Under the pieces are notes generated by a model, which worked only from the letters and a program-made list of their open reading frames with translations, was not told where the DNA came from and searched no databases. Position numbers and translations under genes: made by a program. A DNA stretch of 64,000 nucleotides from Apostichopus japonicus (Eukaryota; Echinodermata; Holothuroidea; Aspidochirotida; Stichopodidae): the NCBI RefSeq assembly GCF_037975245.1, contig NC_092568.1:35378501-35442500 (forward strand), written 5' to 3'. Of the stretch, positions 1 through 32,472 are shown piece after piece (within the stretch, counting starts at the first letter, position 1; every line of letters starts with the position of its first letter).

Positions 1-218
1 TTTGACCATTATATTTTTAAGATGACAAAAAACCCTGGTGCCCATCCAAAAGTTCCACTATTCCAGAAGAACGTACTGTAAGTGTATGTGGGTATGTATA
101 CATAATCACTTGGTTTTCTTTGGGGAGGGGGTGTTAATGAAGCATTGAGAAAGTTTTGAATACTTGAATCTTCTAAGTTCTGGCATGACAAATTGAAGTA
201 CCGTATTTCCATACTTAC

Positions 219-6509
<6,291 letters not shown>

Positions 6510-6824
6510 CCTGTACGCTGAGTGTCTATGAGATATCTGGTTCGTTACGTTTTCTTTCAGTATGTCTTTATCAGCACTTCAGAACTAGTTCCTGAGTCTA
6601 TTAATATGCAACCTCTTACTCGGGTTTCACTCAGTTTGAATTTCCATATTAAAGAGATATGTTACAAGGTCAAGGGACTTCGTCTTCGTTTTGTTCTTCG
6701 TTATAAAAGTTTGCTCTCTGTCGATACAACGTGTCAAAATTATTTTGATTATTTAAAATCCAAACAAATGTTGTATTGTGGTAGGAAAAGCATTTCTCCG
6801 GAGACTAGTACATAGCGCTTAAAC

Positions 6825-7223
6825 CAGTGGCGGAGCTAGGGGTATTGGTCAGGGGGGCGAGAATAATCTGTAGGGGCGCTTTCGACACTATCTAAGCGGA
6901 GCGCCACCACAGGTTGGCGCGGAGCGTACAGACATTTTTTGAGTAAAGATACTTCCTAGATCGCCGGAAATGATCCTTTCCGGGCCTTGCTAATTTCAGA
7001 TAAACGAAGAATAAATAGGTGTCATCGCCATTTTGTCAGAAAATTACACCAACAAAATGTCACAAATGTCAATAGGTATTTAATGGCGCAATAAAAAAGT
7101 CAATAATCGCGAATAAGTAAAAAGTGGTAAAAAGCTGAAAAGGGCGCCAGCAATCCATTTGAGTCCGTCAGGGAGGGGGGGGGGGGCATCCGCCCCTCTG
7201 ACTGTATGGACGCTCCGCCACTG
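6825..7223. mobile_element. hAT MITE, copy 1
   Basis: The element starts CAGTGGCGGAGCT and ends CGCTCCGCCACTG. Flanks GCTTAAAC (6817-6824) and ACTTAAAC (7224-7231) match at 7 of 8. Near the left end is an imperfect GC-rich palindrome (GCGGAGCGCCACCA with GGTTGGCGCGGAGCG). No coding sequence. A close copy lies inverted at 61194-61522. Confidence 0.85.
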
Positions 7224-7231
7224 ACTTAAAC

Positions 7232-10200
7232 GCTATAGTTATCACTGTAGATATCTGAGTGATATACTATTCTGCTATAAGATTGATATCATGTTATAGT
7301 ATGTGTAACCTGCGGTCAGGGCTTTTGCCAGTGTCATGAAACTCGTATGTGAATGCAATATGAAGTAAAACAGCTTTTCATTTGTTTCCTCGGTTCCTAT
7401 AATGACCGGGTATTAACTTCCTTTAGAGTATGGGATATAGCTTGGTGTGTTTCGAATTTTGGACTTTTTCACTTTCAACCAGATTCACACACGTTACTTT
7501 TATAATTTCACTGGAAGAGTTTGTTGTTGGTTTCAGGTGCATCGAGGTATATTGAGCGTATCAAACTGTTAACGGTATGGTATAGTATTTAACGGTATGT
7601 TACAGTACTTTCAGCGGCGATTTTGTATCAATTGTATGATATGAATATACCGTCAACTGTTTTCAAAAGTACAGCAAAAAGAAACGAAAAACGAGACCGG
7701 AATTAAATTTGGGTCAGATCGGTCTGTGCACAGAGTCGCCTATATATGGGGGGGGGGGGGGGGGGGGGCAATGGGCAGAGAAGATAAAAAAAATGAAATA
7801 TTTGACCGATTCGACCAAAAATATTTGGGATATCTTTAAGTACAAAATTCGTTTGTTCCCTATTCGTTTATTTTCTTAATTAGAAGTTATGGCAAATAAA
7901 ATATTAATTAATCCAGGTTCATGAAAGTGATCTGTTAAATGCACTGTAATGCGCGTGAACACTGCATACAAAAATCATATGTGTAAAAGTCCGCATCTTT
8001 ATTACAATGTAAAATATAACACTCGATTCGGTTGCCTCATAGCCATGCGGTGGAAGGCCCCAAATTGATAGTACCTGGTCCAGAGAAAGATGAACACGTC
8101 ACTGCATACCATAGCAGTTTGTGCTGCGTTTTACTCTATGCATGGAGTAAGAAAGCAACAGAGAAAAACAGCTTTAAGTATGATTCAATATGTAGATATA
8201 GGATTACAACCCGGTTCCTATATTATCAATTATCTTTTTTATTTCTCGTCATTTTTATCACTTGTTTTTCTCTCCAAGTAGCAGGTAATGGAAATAACAC
8301 AACCTTCAAAAGATGATGGAACTAATAGGTATCATTTGTTTCTTCTTTCAGTAATTTAATATATCTGTAAAATTTGATACTGTAATAATATATCGTTCTC
8401 CATCTACCAGCTTATATTATTATACGTATGATAAGTAAACAATGGTTAAATCTAACCATCAATCGGTTCAGTCGGTTAAAGGGGTGTGGAGATAAGGGAG
8501 GCGAGGTTAGGGGGGGGGGTCCTCCTGCATGAACGAACATCTGCAATGTACGGTGTTAAACCTAGCGTCCTCAATTCCTGATCACGTCTCCAACGTCAAT
8601 GCTTACACTTTTATCCAACACATCTATCATATATTTTTGTTTGTAAGAAATAATAACACACCCTTTTAAATTCATATATATGTTCTCACTTTCCAAAATT
8701 TAATTTCAGTTTATTATTACTATTTTTTAATTATCTCAAAACGGAAATAGAATAAGAAAGGATTGTATATAAAAAATTAGTTTCAACAAAAAAAACACAT
8801 CAAAAAGGTGGGAAATCAAAAGGATTTAATATCACATAAAATATGACTAGAATAAAGAATTCTGTTTGACAAGTCATTGTCATTTGTCCTTTTCATGTCT
8901 AATGTTACGTTTGGGTGTGCTCCGGCTCATTTAGTTTGGGCTCCGTTATTAAATAGGTACAATGAACAACAGATAAAGAGAAACTCCAGACATATGAGCT
9001 TATGAGCCAGACATATGAGAATATGAGCTTTATTGCTGGAGTGTATCTGAAGTACACTCTCTGAAGTCTGGAATCTTAGTCTTTTACATATTAAAAAACA
9101 ACAGTATTTAAGTCATTTCAACTTCCTGTGAGGGGGCGATAACCTCTCTGTGACATAAACTCTTGGTCTTACTTATAATTACTAAGGCACATGGAGATGA
9201 CCATGACTAACCTTATTTGTAATACACATGAGATGCAACAGGTTGTCATCTGTGGGTCAGCATGAATAGTCCATGGAATTAAGACAAAGAGGGCTTCTAC
9301 GAATATGATGTGGGTGTAGGGTGAATAAGTCATGAACAGGAAGTAAACAGTTACTCTTAAGACAAAGAGGCATGGAAGCAAATGTTTAAAGTAATAGGAT
9401 GGGGATATAACTACATACTACATTACACTAAACTATTGCTTATTCATATTCAATTACATACAAACAATGATACGAACCTATTACGTCAGTATGTATTTGC
9501 ATACAAATAAAACTACCCTTTTTCATAGAGCGTGAACACTCAGGTACAAAAATATATGCTTCTTTGATGAATATCAAGTAAATACTCAAACACTTCTTTA
9601 ACAAACAAAAATAAATAAAAATAAATAAAAAGTAAACCTATATTCTTAACAGCTCTCTTCATACACATAGTTGTCTCTCTTAGACTTAATTGCTTTCAGC
9701 TTTTCTGTCAAAAGGTTATTTATTTAAAATTTAAACTCTAAACACATGAACGGAGACATAAACGGAACTATTGACATTAACATACATGATACACATACTA
9801 CTGATGAACATCTCGAAACAGCGTAATAAAATAATATTCATTCATTAGGGACTCAAACATCAACATGTTGATGCCAGTATCTGTATCAAGATTAATGACT
9901 TGAGCAAGTCTAAAATTGGCATCCTAGTAGCCACTAGGGATACCATTTTCAACATTCTTCATTGAATAATTAACTACATTGTTAAAATGAAATTCAATAA
10001 GTACTGTTACATTCTACAGTAACTTTCACCTTTTTACTATGAATTGGAAATGTAAAAGTTTTCGAATCCAGACATCACACACAACACAAACATGAAATCA
10101 CATAATTTTTAAAGCTTTGAAATCCCAGAAATGAAACAAGACTTTTCTTAGTTTCTTCTCTTCCCATTTTGGTGATTTACAGTGGGGAAGGGGGGGAGGG

Positions 10201-11431
10201 AATGTGTTAGTTCTTCAATTAAGCAGCTCTACAGCATAAGACGAGGAGGGGGAGGGAGGGAGGGGGGATATTTGGGTCAATAGCCCCTTGAATATCACTC
10301 CTGCAGAATCACAACACCAAGAGGGTATGTCTTGTATTTCATTGTAAGCAGCTCTACAACATAAGATGAAGGGAGGAGAGGGTAAGGGGGATATTTGGGT
10401 CAGAGGCCCTTTTAATATCACTCACTACCTGAGTATGTATTGCATGAGATGTAGTAAAAAGTAAATAAAATGTTAGGAATGTTGTAAACTCAACAGTAAC
10501 AAAACTCACATAGTCCTCCGTTACAAGATAAAGAGATACCACATAGCATAAATTTACAATGAAAATAATTTCTTTGGAGTAACAGGTTGGCTATGATAGA
10601 TTCCTGGTTACTTTTACTCACTCATTAATTTTGAGTCGTTTATGCAACATTGAAACTATCAATATACATCATATGCTTTTGTTTGGCACAAGATACAAAG
10701 GTTGAAAGCAAAAACTGCTACTTTCAAGCTTTAAGACAACTTAAAATATAGACTACAGCCTTTGACCTTCATAACTCTTTTGTGTGGCTTTTCTCTTTCA
10801 ATTTTTTAATTTTTTTAATTTTTTCAAGAAATATATATCCCTGAGTCTATAACACACTATACTGTTACTTTGGTTTCTGCAGATTTAATTAATCAGTGTA
10901 ACTCAATTAGTGACCCAAGAAACACAATCCGTCATAATTAATTTAGCAAGTCGGTCCTCATGATTCAAAAGTAAACAATCTATTTATGTTAAGCCAATCA
11001 TTACATGAGGGCCCTGTTAGTAATTGCCATGCCTTAATCCTTACAGCAATGTACTCTCATGGTTGGTTTGGTATATATTAATAAACCCCATTTTTTTTGT
11101 TTGGGGGGGGGGGTTGTTTAAATATTTCAGTAATCATAAAGTAGACAACAAAACAAGGAATTACTAACAACCTATGAAACTAACATATTTCCTAAACACC
11201 TCAGCTTCGAGGCCTATAGACTTACAGTTAACGGTATTGCCCTTCACAATCATTACACTACATTATAGGAATATGATCACATTTACTTGACCATAATGAT
11301 TAAAATTGCTGAAAGATTTAAAAAGTACTATCCTGGAGTTTTCGAATCTGCCCAAAACAGCCTATTCCAAGCATTGTGTATGGGCGTTACATGCATTCCA
11401 CTATATGAAGGTCATCAGTAAGTTCTTCCGG
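7232..11431. other. Intergenic region with no recognised gene
   Basis: I see no supported exon on either strand here. The stretch holds a long G-run at 7748-7768, AT-rich sequence, AAAT-type repeats near 9600-9640, and a two-copy 127-bp tandem duplication at 10222-10420. The part next to 11432 should contain the 3' untranslated region of the SLC38A6-like gene, but several weak polyadenylation signals compete, so I do not choose one. Confidence 0.5.
10222..10420. repeat. Two-copy tandem duplication, period about 127 bp
   Basis: Both copies start GCAGCTCTACA and include a purine-rich G tract and GATATTTGGGTCA. They are diverged, so the duplication is not recent. Confidence 0.75.
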
Positions 11432-24746
<13,315 letters not shown>

Positions 24747-24849
24747 GTTGCTTATAAATTAGTACAACACTTTCTCATAGTTTGTGTTAAAACTTGACTT
24801 GATTGCTGCCTTGACCATAGAAGTTACCAACTAGAGGTCAATCAAAAAG
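24747..24849 (-). other. SLC38A6: 5' untranslated part of the SLC38A6 start-codon exon
   Basis: A good acceptor (TTGTTATTTCAG) ends at 24850 on the minus strand, about 100 bases before the ATG. This suggests a separate upstream non-coding exon. A fitting donor (TTCG|GTAAGT) occurs at 25674-25669, so that exon would end at 25675. Prediction from splice signals only. Confidence 0.45.
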
Positions 24850-25879
24850 CTGAAATAACAATATAATGAACATTTGCATTATATGGTCAGCATACAAGTG
24901 CCAGTATTAACTGAGTAGTACAAGTACTTTAATTCTGGTACTGTGTAGCTGGTACGAAATACTTGCAAAAAGGTGCTCTAGTACCGAGCACTTTTCATGT
25001 ATTTCAACACAGAAAACATTTAAAATGTATCCACATGTATAAATCAAACAAGAAGATTATAAGATTAAGAGAAAAGTAAAGTTTTGAAGAGCATAAAATT
25101 CATATATGGTCCACGTGACCTAATGTTATCTAGCAACTACAGGGAAGAATTGAGGGTTTAGCAGTCAAAATAAGTTGCATTCAATCAACCATATCTTGAG
25201 TTATGGACAAGATATGGAGATGCAGTGATCAACTAACATTGAGGAATATTTTGCTCTCCCATAATTGTCAGATTGTCCTCTACTGGATTATCCCTTCCAC
25301 AATGAATTTAGATAGTGGCAAATAGAGTTGCTTCTATTGACTTCACTGTGCTATCCCTTTAATGCAAGGAGTACAAGAATATGAACAAGTAATAAAGGTT
25401 GAAGGTTTGAATCAACCAAAGTTTTAATTGACAGGTCTGCTCCTCAAGGCTCAAAATGTCTCCGCTGTTGAACTTGAAGGTAATGTATCAAACAATGAAA
25501 TATATGTAGTTACATAAAGGTGGCAGGCTTTGCCCTGTACTAGTTGTACAAATATGACATACAGGTAGGCTTAACAATTTAACAATAGAGTTTCGCAAAC
25601 CCCGTGACTCTAGCCTATATCACCAGCGTTATCATTTGTTGTACAGTAACTTAACTGCAACTAGGTTTACTTACCGAACGTTGCTTACCAAACGTTCGTC
25701 AACAACGGTGTTTCGGTGGTCATTGTGAAGTGCTGCAGACTGCATGTATATAAATAATGAATGAAACATTTGGAACTGAATCCTGGCTGCTTGGCTTTTC
25801 CCATATTGCGTAATACATGCGCCCTCGTGACCGTTTGGGGAAAGCCCCTGAAAACGAACCAAGCCTAACTCCATCATAG

Positions 25880-26205
25880 TTAACTATGCTTCTATCGATG
25901 GTGAATAAGAAACCTTCAAAAATTATATTTACAATTTATTAATATAAATAGAAATGGTAAAATATATATATATTATTAAAGTTTACAGTAGTTGCTATAA
26001 TATTATTTAGTTGAGGTATAAAATATCACGATTTTATTAACTCGGTCACTATCTAGCTTGAAACGCATGCGACCAATACAATTGTCTGAAACGCAACGCT
26101 AGACGTAAACATAATAATGATACTAGTACTACCCTTATTTCCTTCAGTTTGCTAACCATAGTCATTTTTCGGTTCAGCGATGTGATAGATGAAGTGTATT
26201 CTACG
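25880..26205. promoter_or_regulatory. Candidate bidirectional promoter and first non-coding exon of TRMT5
   Basis: The interval lies between the predicted first exon of SLC38A6 (minus, up to about 25880) and a predicted first exon of TRMT5 (plus, donor CTACG|GTATGT at 26205/26206). It carries an NRF1-like core CGCATGCG at 26064-26071 and a CCAAT box at 26073-26077, and is richer in CpG than its surroundings. NRF1 often drives genes for mitochondrial functions, which suits TRMT5. No TATA box was chosen. In humans the same two genes are also head to head. Confidence 0.4.
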
Positions 26206-26834
26206 GTATGTCTTACTACTAACATGAATTAGCTGAGGTTTTACCTAGTAGGACCTGGTAGTACTGTATTGGTAGACTATGCCATTGTGAATTGATGTAG
26301 GCTATTATCGCTACAATAACACTACAGTAACACGTTACTAGTCCTAGGCCAAAGTCAATATTTGCATGCAAGCATTGCAAGGTCTTTAACTTTTTAGGCT
26401 AGACCCTAAAACCTTAAAGTATTATTAGGCTAGGACTAGTACAAAAAACGATATGGTAAGTGCATTGCCAGAACTGGGTAGTGCACTCTCAAGATTCATC
26501 ATAATTCCTTTCTTTCGCACTCAAGTTCCATTCTGCTTTCCTTTATAAATTTCACTCAATTATAAACTGATAGTGATACTATAGACTAGTACTTTCCTGA
26601 TGACTAGTCTAGGTTAAAGTACATGGTCTCTTCAATGTTGATTGGTTGCCATTTGTAATGATAGTATTTACATGCTCGAACTTAGTACTGTGTGTACAAT
26701 TTGTTCTTCCTGGACCACACATTTTGGGAGAAAACAACATACTTTATCCCTTGTCTGAACATGGATAAACAGCATACATAGAGTTTTTAATGACTGTTGT
26801 TTTAATGACTCACTTTTATAGATCTAGTTATGAG

Positions 26835-26965
26835 CAGTCTACTTCACTTTATACTGTCAGTAAGCTGTGGAATTTTCTTCCTATGGAGCTGCAAAGCACC
26901 ACTAGTCTTGATGGATTCAAATAGGATGTCAAAACAATGATAACTGAATAGTCTGAGGATTTCTT
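26835..26965 (+). mobile_element. LINE 3'-end remnant (reverse transcriptase C-terminus)
   Basis: Plus-strand translation gives KLWNFLPMELQSTTSLDGFK followed by a stop and DVKTMIT. This matches the conserved LINE reverse transcriptase tail (SLWNSLPxxLRxxxSLxxFKxxLKT). It lies in the predicted 5' intron of TRMT5. Only the tail is left and it is interrupted. Confidence 0.6.
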
Positions 26966-27287
26966 ATACTGTATCCTATAAACCAATTTAGTGCCTCGCC
27001 TGGTTTAAGATTTTTGTGTTGTAGTGTGTTCTCTTTATTTATTATTGTTATCGTTTTGTTATGTAGAGGGACCACAGTGCAAATAAGTCTGCTAGACAGA
27101 CTATTCTGTGTCATTCCTACACCATGTGTCTTGTATTGTCTTTGTCATTTTGGTGTGAAATAAATCAAATCAGTTATTATCTTAAATTGTGTGTCCAAAG
27201 GAAAACAGATGTATTAATGTTTGACTGTTTCTACTGAACATTTTTCTTTTACAGAGCAAGACACAGATCTAACGTGTTTCAGCTTCA

Positions 27288-27876
27288 ATGTTTCGTTGGG
27301 CCCAGAGGGCTTGTAATCAAGTAGCAGCCAGACTAACTCATTATAAGCCGATCAACTTGAACAAGGTTATTCCTTTCTGTGTAAGCTTCTCTTCAAACAG
27401 GATGGATCAGGCAGATCAAATTCCAGGAAATAACAACAGTCTGTTTTCCCTACCTCATCTTCCATCTAATGAGTTTAAAAACTTCAATCGTAAAGTGACA
27501 TTTAAAGCGTTAAAAATTCCCAAAAATGCCCTACAGGGTTTGCTCCAAAGGGGTCTGAAACGTAGAGCCTACAAGCGGCCTAAGTTTAATTTTGTGAGAA
27601 TAGGAGAGGACGAAGATTTCCGCTTCATTCTTTTGGACCCGACAGCAGTTGACGAATTTGAGAACTGGAAAACATGTCCAGTTTTGCAGGAATTCAACAT
27701 TGAGCCAACTTTGTCCGATTATGATGTAATTCTGACCTATGATGACTTCAACGCTGATGAGATACTCAGAGCTGTTCTTCCTTCGGGTGTTGATGTTCCC
27801 ACGGCATTCAGCAGAATCGGACATATAGCCCACATCAACCTCAGAGACGACCAGCTTCCTCACAAGGAAATTATCG
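27288..27876 (+). CDS. TRMT5: TRMT5 coding exon 1
   Basis: The exon begins at 27255 after TTTTCTTTTACAG and is coding from the ATG at 27288. It ends at ATTATCG|GTAGGA, phase 1. It encodes the basic N-terminal extension and the Trm5 N-terminal and linker domains. Confidence 0.95.
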
Positions 27877-30800
27877 GTAGGAAATATTCAACTTTAATTG
27901 ATAATTGCTTCGAAACATCCATGCACAACTGTGTTTTCCTGATTTGATGTTTCAATTGCTCTAAGAAGTTTGATTATAATTATTATCAATTTTCAAATTG
28001 GGTATCATGTCAGATTTTGCTGGATTTACTAGTAACTTACAGTGCATCATAAAAATCAAAACATTTTAAATTGTGTCAGTATTTTAAAGTTAGTAGTTCA
28101 AATCACTTTAGGGAAGCCCTAATTGTGCAATTGAACCCCACAATACCACTCCCACCCAACCTGTTTATATATTTGTTCCCCACTTGAGCTGGTGTCTCTA
28201 TGCAAGCCTAACCCATGATATATACAGTAGGCCAACTTAGGTTTAATGTTAAACTATGTTGTAGTCTACATTAAAATCCTACTGAGCTCCTTTACAAAAG
28301 TATGGCCTTATTTCCTATCATAGTTCCATAATTTGCAACAAATGAAATCAACAGTTGAAGTTAAAAAATGTTATTTTATCCTGATAAATACAAACTACCA
28401 TAACACCAACACTTTTGTAAACTTTATTCCTCTTTTACTCCCGTAATAACATGATTTATAAGGAAATTTACAGCAAAATTAGCAAGTAAGCAAAAGTTGT
28501 GATATGTACAGTACTACTAACCCCAGCAATGTTTTCAGTCTTCAAGGGCTGGGGATGTTTTCTCCGTGTCTGTATTTCTCATCTTATTTCCAGCTGTAAA
28601 TCTTAACCGTAAGCTTCTTGTCCTAGACAATGCAGCAGGTTGTCTCTGAAATGTCTATATGGTTGTTGTATCCTAGAATGCCAGGCTTTCCTTGTGGCGT
28701 TTTACACTGTAACCTATATACAGAAAGGCTCTAATAATAGACTTTATTCCTCCTGTGAAGCCATTCAAGGAAGATCTCTTTGTTACACTTCACCCTTGGA
28801 ATTACATGAAAAAGAAGGAAATACTATGTACAATTCTAAATCCTTCTCACCCGTAAAACACCCCCGTTTCCCACCTCTCATCCTCCACTACTCTTTACCC
28901 AAATAAAACTGATGGATGATGTTTATTTCCAAACTCTTGTAAAACCAGCCGGAATATTTGGCTGAATCTGGAAAAACTGGTTCGAGATTTGAAATTGCAG
29001 ATCCCGTGAATCCCTTAATTTTAAGCATACTAAACTTTAATTGAGGCCAATACTGAAGGTCTTTATTATGGTGCATCAAACCCATAGAAATATTAATATT
29101 TTGGCACAACTTAGGCACAAAAATCAGGATACAAGAAATTTGGCAAAATGAGACATTGAAAAAGGTTAGATTCTCTGCTTTTACACATGATACAATAGAG
29201 TTGATTTCAAAGTTTCAGTGTGTAGGATGTGTCTGCATACCATACATGTACTCTCAAACATTTGTAACTGTTTGGGATTTCATAGGTACAAACTTATGTG
29301 ATTCTTTTACCATGATAAACTTAATAAATTTACATGGCTCTTGTCTGTTCCTTTCCAGAGGCACAATAAATCCATGTGTGGTATATGTGCATGTGTGTGT
29401 ATGTTGCACTGCTTGTAAATATGATAACTCCAGAAAATGGAGGAGATCAAAGGTCATCTGTGGTCAATAGACAACTAGTCGTCCAAGTCTGAAAACCTTG
29501 TAAACACAAGGAGAAAGAAATCTGTTAACAAACTAACCTTGTGAACATGCTAACTCATGTCAAGGTCAAAGGTCATTTCAGGTCAATAGGTGTCAAAGCC
29601 TAAACACCTTGTAAGTATGATACATACTGTATATATCAAGAAGTTAAAGCTACAGTAGGATCAACTGCATACTAGATGTGTAGATCCACATGAATGCAAG
29701 TACAGTATCTTGCTGGTAATGATAGTCAAATATTGAAATACTTTGTGTTCAGAGTACTGTGGAATATTCTAGAATGTGAAAAGGAATCACTTTTTCATTC
29801 TAGATTACATACTTGCTTGTGTTGGCAACAGGTTATGAACACAGTGAAAGCAAAAGAGCAATAAGAAGCAACAATAAATTGATTTGTTTTGTTTCCTCTT
29901 TGTATTCCAGGGCAGGTCTGGGTGGATAAAATTCAAGGCATCACCACCGTGGTGAACAAAACCACCGAAATCAGCAACCAATTCCGGGTGTTCAAGATGG
30001 AGGTCCTCGCAGGGGAAGACAACTTCATAGCAACGGTCAAGGAGCACGGTTGCACATTCCAGCTGGATTTCTCCAAAGTCTATTGGAACCCGAGGCTCAG
30101 CACGGAGCATGAAAGGATCGTCAAGCAAATGAGATGCCAGGCTGTTTTTGACGTCTTTGCAGGGATCGGGCCGTTTGCCATACCGGCCGCAAAGAGCCGT
30201 TGTCAGGTTTATGCAAACGATCTCAATCCAGACAGCTATGTGTGGCTGAAGAACAATGCCAAGCTCAACAGGGTGGAGGAACACGTGAAGACCTTCAACA
30301 TGGACGGCCGAGCATTCATAACTACGCTGGTGAAAGACACCATACTCCAGTACGTACAACGGGAGGAGAACGACAGGCCAACGAGGATGCACGTCGTTAT
30401 GAACCTACCTGCCTCAGCTGTAGAGTTCCTGGACGCTTTCAGAGGACTGCTCTCCGGCAGCGTCCCAGCGGGAGATGCCAGAGTTCCTCCGATGTCGGTG
30501 CACTGCTACTGCTTCTCCAAGGAGCAAGACATAGAGAAGGATGCTGTTGCCATGGTAGAGAACCATCTGGGATGTACCATCAAGCTTCCCAATGTACACA
30601 ATGTGAGAAATGTCGCACCAAACAAAGAGATGATGTGCGTCTCCTTTGAGATGCCGACCGACGTCCTCTGGGCCGACCCGGGATGTGAAAGAAGAGACAA
30701 TGCCAAAAGAGGTGCTTCAGGTAAACTGATAGGTGACAATGATCTTGATCAATCACCGATAGAATTTTCCCAGATTATTATGTGTTCCTCTTAAATACAA

Positions 30801-31865
30801 ATCTTACAAGAAGAGTATTTTTTTCTACCCCATTGAGATAATAGTCTGTAAGTCTGTTGTTGTGAGTCTGGAAAATGTCTGATTATGAGCCAACTGAAGC
30901 TTAAAATGAAGTGATTCGTTGACCACTTTCAAGAAAGAAAAAATAAATAAATAAATAAAGTAGAAGTACGAAGTGCTCACAGAGTGTGCCAAAAATGGTG
31001 GCTAGTATGTTGGTTCTGTATGTGGTTCTAATATAATAGGTCAAGATCAAATTTATTGTCCTATTAATATCAGCGATAAATCGGCCTAGAGAAAGAGTCA
31101 CCGTTTTGGAAGGGTTCTCTGATACTAAATTTAATAATATTACCGAGAGTGAATGGCAACGCTTAAATAGAACTGTTTGTTGGGTGGAGTACTTTCCCCA
31201 GGAATAGTCTAACCTTGCACAAATTATAAAGCTCAAACGAATTTGATGCAAACTCTTTTTCTATATATATCCAAGCCTTGTCTGAACGAACTAGATTACA
31301 ACTTCATGGTTTTATCTGAGTTTTAATTTTGTCTCATACAGCTCTTGATCACCAGATTGTAGGCAGTAGGAAGAAACTTTATCATATAACCATTGGTTCA
31401 TCTCGAGATTCTGTGCGTGTTAATTGTATATTTGAAAGGTTCCACAATGAAATCTTTATAATACTTTCATTTGATATCGGTTGGGGGGAGGGGAGGGGTT
31501 GTTGTTGACAAACATTATTTAATTCCTAATGAAAATGTTAGAAAATCAATGACAAATAAAAGTTGCAAAAATCAAACAGGCAAAACAAATCTGTGTGACA
31601 AACAAATGAAATTAAGTTTGACCAAAGATAGAAATTGGAAAATGTGTTGATAGAGCTACTGTATCTAGCATTGAAAGCCTTTTTTTCTTTATTTTTACTA
31701 AGGGGTGTAACATGTGTAAGTACTGTACTTAGAGGAAGAATGACAGCTATAATCATAATAACCACGACAACAACAACAACAAAAACATTGTTTTATTGTC
31801 ACTTTCTCTCAGATTATGTATCTAATGGAGGAGATGGAGACATCAAAAAGCAGAAATTGGAGTGA
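27288..31865 (+). CDS. TRMT5: tRNA (guanine-37-N1)-methyltransferase (3 coding exons, 483 aa)
   Basis: Exons 27288-27876, 29911-30720 and 31813-31865 join in frame (both introns phase 1, GT-AG) to give 483 aa; human TRMT5 is a little longer. The enzyme uses S-adenosylmethionine to make m1G37 next to the anticodon, preventing frameshifting in cytosolic and mitochondrial tRNAs. Landmarks: ADEILRAVLP, FSRIGHIAHINLRDDQLP in exon 1; DFSKVYWNPRLSTEHERI (about 249-266), the methyltransferase motif DVFAGIGPFAIP (277-288), NDLNP (299-303), VVMNLPA and NVAPNKEM in exon 2. The last exon adds a lysine-rich tail (KKQKLE). The N-terminus is basic and free of acids for about 40 residues, fitting a mitochondrial presequence; a second Met near residue 39 could start a cytosolic form. 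An acceptor at 27254 shows that a non-coding exon lies upstream. All key motifs are intact. Confidence 0.97.
29563..29588 (+). repeat. Dispersed repeat with perfect DR1 element
   Basis: AGGTCAAAGGTCA at 29563-29575 is a perfect DR1 (two AGGTCA half sites, one-base spacer), followed by a third half site. It matches the repeat at 12661 on the other strand, so it came with a dispersed repeat. It lies in TRMT5 intron 1. Confidence 0.5.
29911..30720 (+). CDS. TRMT5: TRMT5 coding exon 2
   Basis: Acceptor TTGTATTCCAG ends at 29910; donor CTTCAG|GTAAAC follows 30720. The 810-nt exon holds the whole SAM-binding methyltransferase domain. It is clearly more GC-rich than its flanks. If intron 2 were retained, the protein would instead end at 30794. 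Confidence 0.96.
31813..31865 (+). CDS. TRMT5: TRMT5 terminal coding exon
   Basis: Acceptor TTTCTCTCAG ends at 31812. Joined in phase 1 it reads DYVSNGGDGDIKKQKLE then TGA at 31863-31865. Human TRMT5 also has a basic tail near its end, which supports this short exon. Confidence 0.8.
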
Positions 31866-32418
31866 GCGGCTCATTATATTAGTAATTTGGTGGAACCTAC
31901 CCTCCCCATACTGGATGATGGAACGATCAGCGAAGAAACCAGCGTACATTTCCTGAACTTTTATACCGCTGGAAGAAGGCTTAATAGTCTCTAGTCAGAG
32001 CTACAATCATCATACTAGAAGCAAACCTTGCCTTTTAACAAATTTTCAGTAGCACAATTCTGTTAGAAGAAGTTGTCATCGTGAAAAGATTTGTTGTTAT
32101 TAGCAGGGTTGCCAGTTTTTCAGTGACACAACCTGACAAATTGGCGGGCCAAATCGCAAAGGCAGAGTACCAATTTGCTGTTATTTTTAATGGCAGATTA
32201 TCACAGGTTTTTTTTTGGTTATTTGTTGCAATTGGAGGGTCTCTTAGATGAACATTAGGGAGTTAAAAACGTGATAAAAGAAAACCTTCATTTTCCTCCG
32301 TGTACTGAAATTTTTGGAAAATGCCAAATTTATCATTTATCAGTGATGTTTAACTCGTCAAACTGGCAACCCTGGTTATTAGGCAGACAAAACTTGAAAT
32401 TGTTGCTATTGTCAGCAA

Positions 32419-32424
32419 AATAAA
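32419..32424 (+). terminator. Candidate TRMT5 polyadenylation signal
   Basis: AATAAA occurs about 550 bases after the TRMT5 stop. Chosen by position and sequence only; the cleavage site is unknown. Confidence 0.35.
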
Positions 32425-32472
32425 GTTTTAGCAGTTGTAGAGTTGTATATACACATATATATGTACACACAA

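Noticed and set aside
29805-30392. 195-codon minus-strand frame opposite TRMT5
   Set aside because: It is the shadow of TRMT5 exon 2, whose plus-strand frame has clear homology.
30721-30794. TRMT5 ending by reading through into intron 2
   Set aside because: A good donor at 30721 and a terminal exon at 31813 give a basic tail like that of other TRMT5 proteins; intron retention stays a minor alternative.
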